From NCBI GenBank assembly GCA_905183005.1, contig CAJJDO010000026.1:361717-425716 (forward strand): a stretch of 64,000 bases of DNA, written 5' to 3'. This document shows positions 62,301-64,000 of the stretch, in pieces. Every line of letters starts with the position of its first letter. Positions within the stretch are counted from its first letter, which is position 1. The notes below the pieces were generated by a model. The model ran no database searches. It was not told where the DNA came from and saw only the letters and a list, made by a program, of their open reading frames with translations. The DNA is from Paramecium pentaurelia (taxonomy: Eukaryota > Ciliophora > Oligohymenophorea > Peniculida > Parameciidae). The position numbers were made by a program, and so were the translations under genes.

Positions 62301-64000
62301 GAGCCTAAAAATCTAGAAGAAATGGATGCTTTGAGAACATATGCTAAAGATTAATTGAAAGAGGAACTAATGATAATGAGTAAGAAAATAAATAAAGTAA
62401 TGGAAAAGATGACTTTAATGGAGAAGATGAATTATAAGATAAGTTATTAGAATTTTGAAAAGACTTGGAATATTTATGGTATGCCATTAAAATTGATGAG
62501 AAAACAAGAAAAATGTTTGAAAAGATTGTAAAACAATGAAAAGAAATTCTAAGAAGATTTGATGACATAATAGGGAGAGTTGATTGGGGAAATAAATTAT
62601 ATTAGTAAAGAATTAAATGAATTGATTAATGAAGAAGATATTCATTAAATAAATTAAATAGCGAATAGGTTTGCAGATTTAGGGGAGAAGATGGAAAGAG
62701 CAATAGAAGAGGCAGAGATAATTAATAGGAGAGAAGCTATATTGAAATGGAAATTGACTGATTATTAAGAAGTAGATAAAATTAAGAAACTATTCACTCC
62801 ATATTATAAAGTATGGGCATTGGGTAGAGATTATTATTTTAAAATTCCACCAGCTTTGAGTGGACCATTAATAAATATAGACAGAGATTAATTAACTTAG
62901 GATGTAACAGAGGCATGGACTGAGTTATTTAAATTAGAGAAAACTATATTTAAAATAATCCCTCATATGTATTAAGTTACTATGGCTATAAGAAAATTGT
63001 ATGAAGATTTCAAACCTTATTTACCATTAATTAATGATTTAAGAAATCCAGCTTTAAAGAAATAGCATTGGGCTAGTTTAACATCATTATTAAAATTAGA
63101 TGATGATCCTAATTTCTCATTAAATACTCTATTAGAAAAAGGAGTGATGGATTTGAAGGAGGAGATAAGAGAAATAAGTGAAACTGCATCTAAATAGAGT
63201 TCATTTGAAAGATCAATAAATAAGATGAAGAGTGAATGGAAGAATATTAAATTTGAATTAATTTTATTTAGAGATACTGAGACATACATATTAAAAAGTG
63301 TTGAGCCTATTTTAGATAAATTAGATGAAGATATAACTAAGATGATAAGTATAGCAAGTTCTCCATTTGTGGCATTTTTATTACAGGAAGTAAATTCTTG
63401 GAAAGCCTAATTATTTAGAGCATAAGAGATGATTGAATTATGGTGTAAAACACAAAAATCATGGTAGTACTTATAACCAATCTTTTATTCTGAAGATATT
63501 ATAAGAGAAATGCCTAAAGAAGGTAATAAATATTCAGTAGTTGATAAAATGTGGAGAGCATTAATGTTAGCTACATTCTAATAACCCTTAGTAATGGAAG
63601 CATGTTTCCAAAATAGAATGAAAGAGAACTTTGTATTTATGATTGAATAATTGGATTAAGTGATTAAAAGTTTAAATGATTTTTTAAATAAAAAGAGAAC
63701 TGCTTTTCCTAGATTCTTCTTTTTATCTAATGAGGAACTTCTATAGATATTAGCATAAGCAAGAGAACCTAGAGCTGTACAAAGACATTTATAGAAATGC
63801 TTTGAAGGGATAAATGAAATTACTTTTTAAGAAAATATGTTGATAACTCATATGATTAGTAGCTCATAAGAAATAATAAAGTTGATAACTGATGTTAATC
63901 CATTAAATTCAGAGCAAGCAGTAAGAGGAGTTGAAGATTGGTTATATGAAGTGTAATAGTCTATGAAATTAACAATTAAAACTTTGATTCCTTAAAGTGT
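59347..64000 (+). CDS. Axonemal dynein heavy chain, N-terminal part
   Basis: The 5' part of a dynein heavy chain, cut by the window edge. About 1,530 codons are visible, covering the tail and the start of the linker; no AAA domain is reached. Recognisable stretches: FGVERGVQPKFTQNIREI near residue 150, KCFGFSKWFDTSGNFTWEEC, KIKKLFTPYYKVWALGRDY, and LQEVNSWKAQLFRAQEMIE with QPIFYSEDI, typical of the linker of single-headed inner-arm dyneins such as DNAH1/3/7/12. Introns: 59491-59513 (GTG donor), 59775-59800 (AAG acceptor) and one of 25 nt near 60282. Both flanking exons match the family, so the odd sites are real. The exact isoform cannot be told from the tail. Confidence 0.95.

Noticed and set aside
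1..64000. Bacterial features such as operons, ribosome binding sites, CRISPR arrays or insertion sequences
   Set aside because: The genetic code, introns and gene content are those of a ciliate; no repeat-spacer array or transposase was seen.
1..64000. Telomeric repeats or internal eliminated sequences
   Set aside because: No C4A2/C3A3-type repeats at either edge, and coding genes are uninterrupted apart from micro-introns, as expected of a macronuclear assembly; IES cannot be excluded in the long intergenic parts.
1..64000. tRNA or other structured RNA genes
   Set aside because: No cloverleaf with the conserved GGTTCGAATCC-type arm was seen by eye; a covariance-model scan would be needed to be certain.

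Overview
The window is macronuclear-type DNA of a Paramecium-like ciliate. Three things show this. TAA and TAG are read as glutamine and only TGA ends genes: the ORFs of SF3B3, DHX8 and a 382-residue trichocyst matrix protein run through dozens of TAA/TAG codons. Genes are cut by minute introns of about 19-39 nt, mostly GTA...TAG. The DNA is very AT-rich and tightly packed, with intergenic gaps often under 150 bp. The trichocyst matrix protein gene (12432-13580) points to Paramecium itself. All coordinates below assume this code, so most short universal-code ORFs are fragments of much longer genes.

Layout. 1-2.4 kb holds eroded coding sequence. 2.5-11.3 kb has a vacuolar serine carboxypeptidase, a chromodomain mini-protein, coiled-coil proteins, a CFAP20-domain protein, a TMBIM-like membrane protein and a small putative DNA-binding protein. 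12.4-16.8 kb has the trichocyst matrix protein, a Rab GTPase and a protein kinase whose Q-rich tail lies behind an A11 frameshift. 17-31 kb has SF3B3, LSm4, a myristoylation-signal/RING-CH/FHA protein, a PSI-repeat secreted protein, a UBE2J-type E2, a START-domain membrane protein, SF3B6 and an EF-hand protein. 31.7-42 kb has a GYF-domain protein, a Pinin-like protein, a CAMK-type kinase and a tandem pair of paralogues whose reading frames overlap by ATGA. 42-49 kb has two NIMA-related kinases, one with glutamines encoded by 21 consecutive TAA codons, and an NDR kinase. 50-64 kb has further EF-hand and coiled-coil proteins, the helicase DHX8/Prp22, a RING-YEATS fusion and the 5' part of an axonemal dynein heavy chain.

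Functional themes are splicing (SF3B3, SF3B6, LSm4, DHX8, Pinin-like), cilia and cortex (dynein, CFAP20-domain, EF-hand and NEK proteins), ubiquitin and chromatin (RING-YEATS, RING-CH/FHA, UBE2J, chromodomain) and secretion (trichocyst, carboxypeptidase, PSI protein). There are no operons in the bacterial sense; neighbours are independent transcription units unless noted.

The most noteworthy items are the RING-YEATS fusion, the ATGA-overlapping tandem paralogues, the set of 20-30 nt introns with non-TAG acceptors or non-GTA donors that conserved proteins force to be real, and two genes each broken by one extra base in a homopolymer. Gene models were built by hand. Exon sums that are multiples of three support them, but none was checked against RNA.
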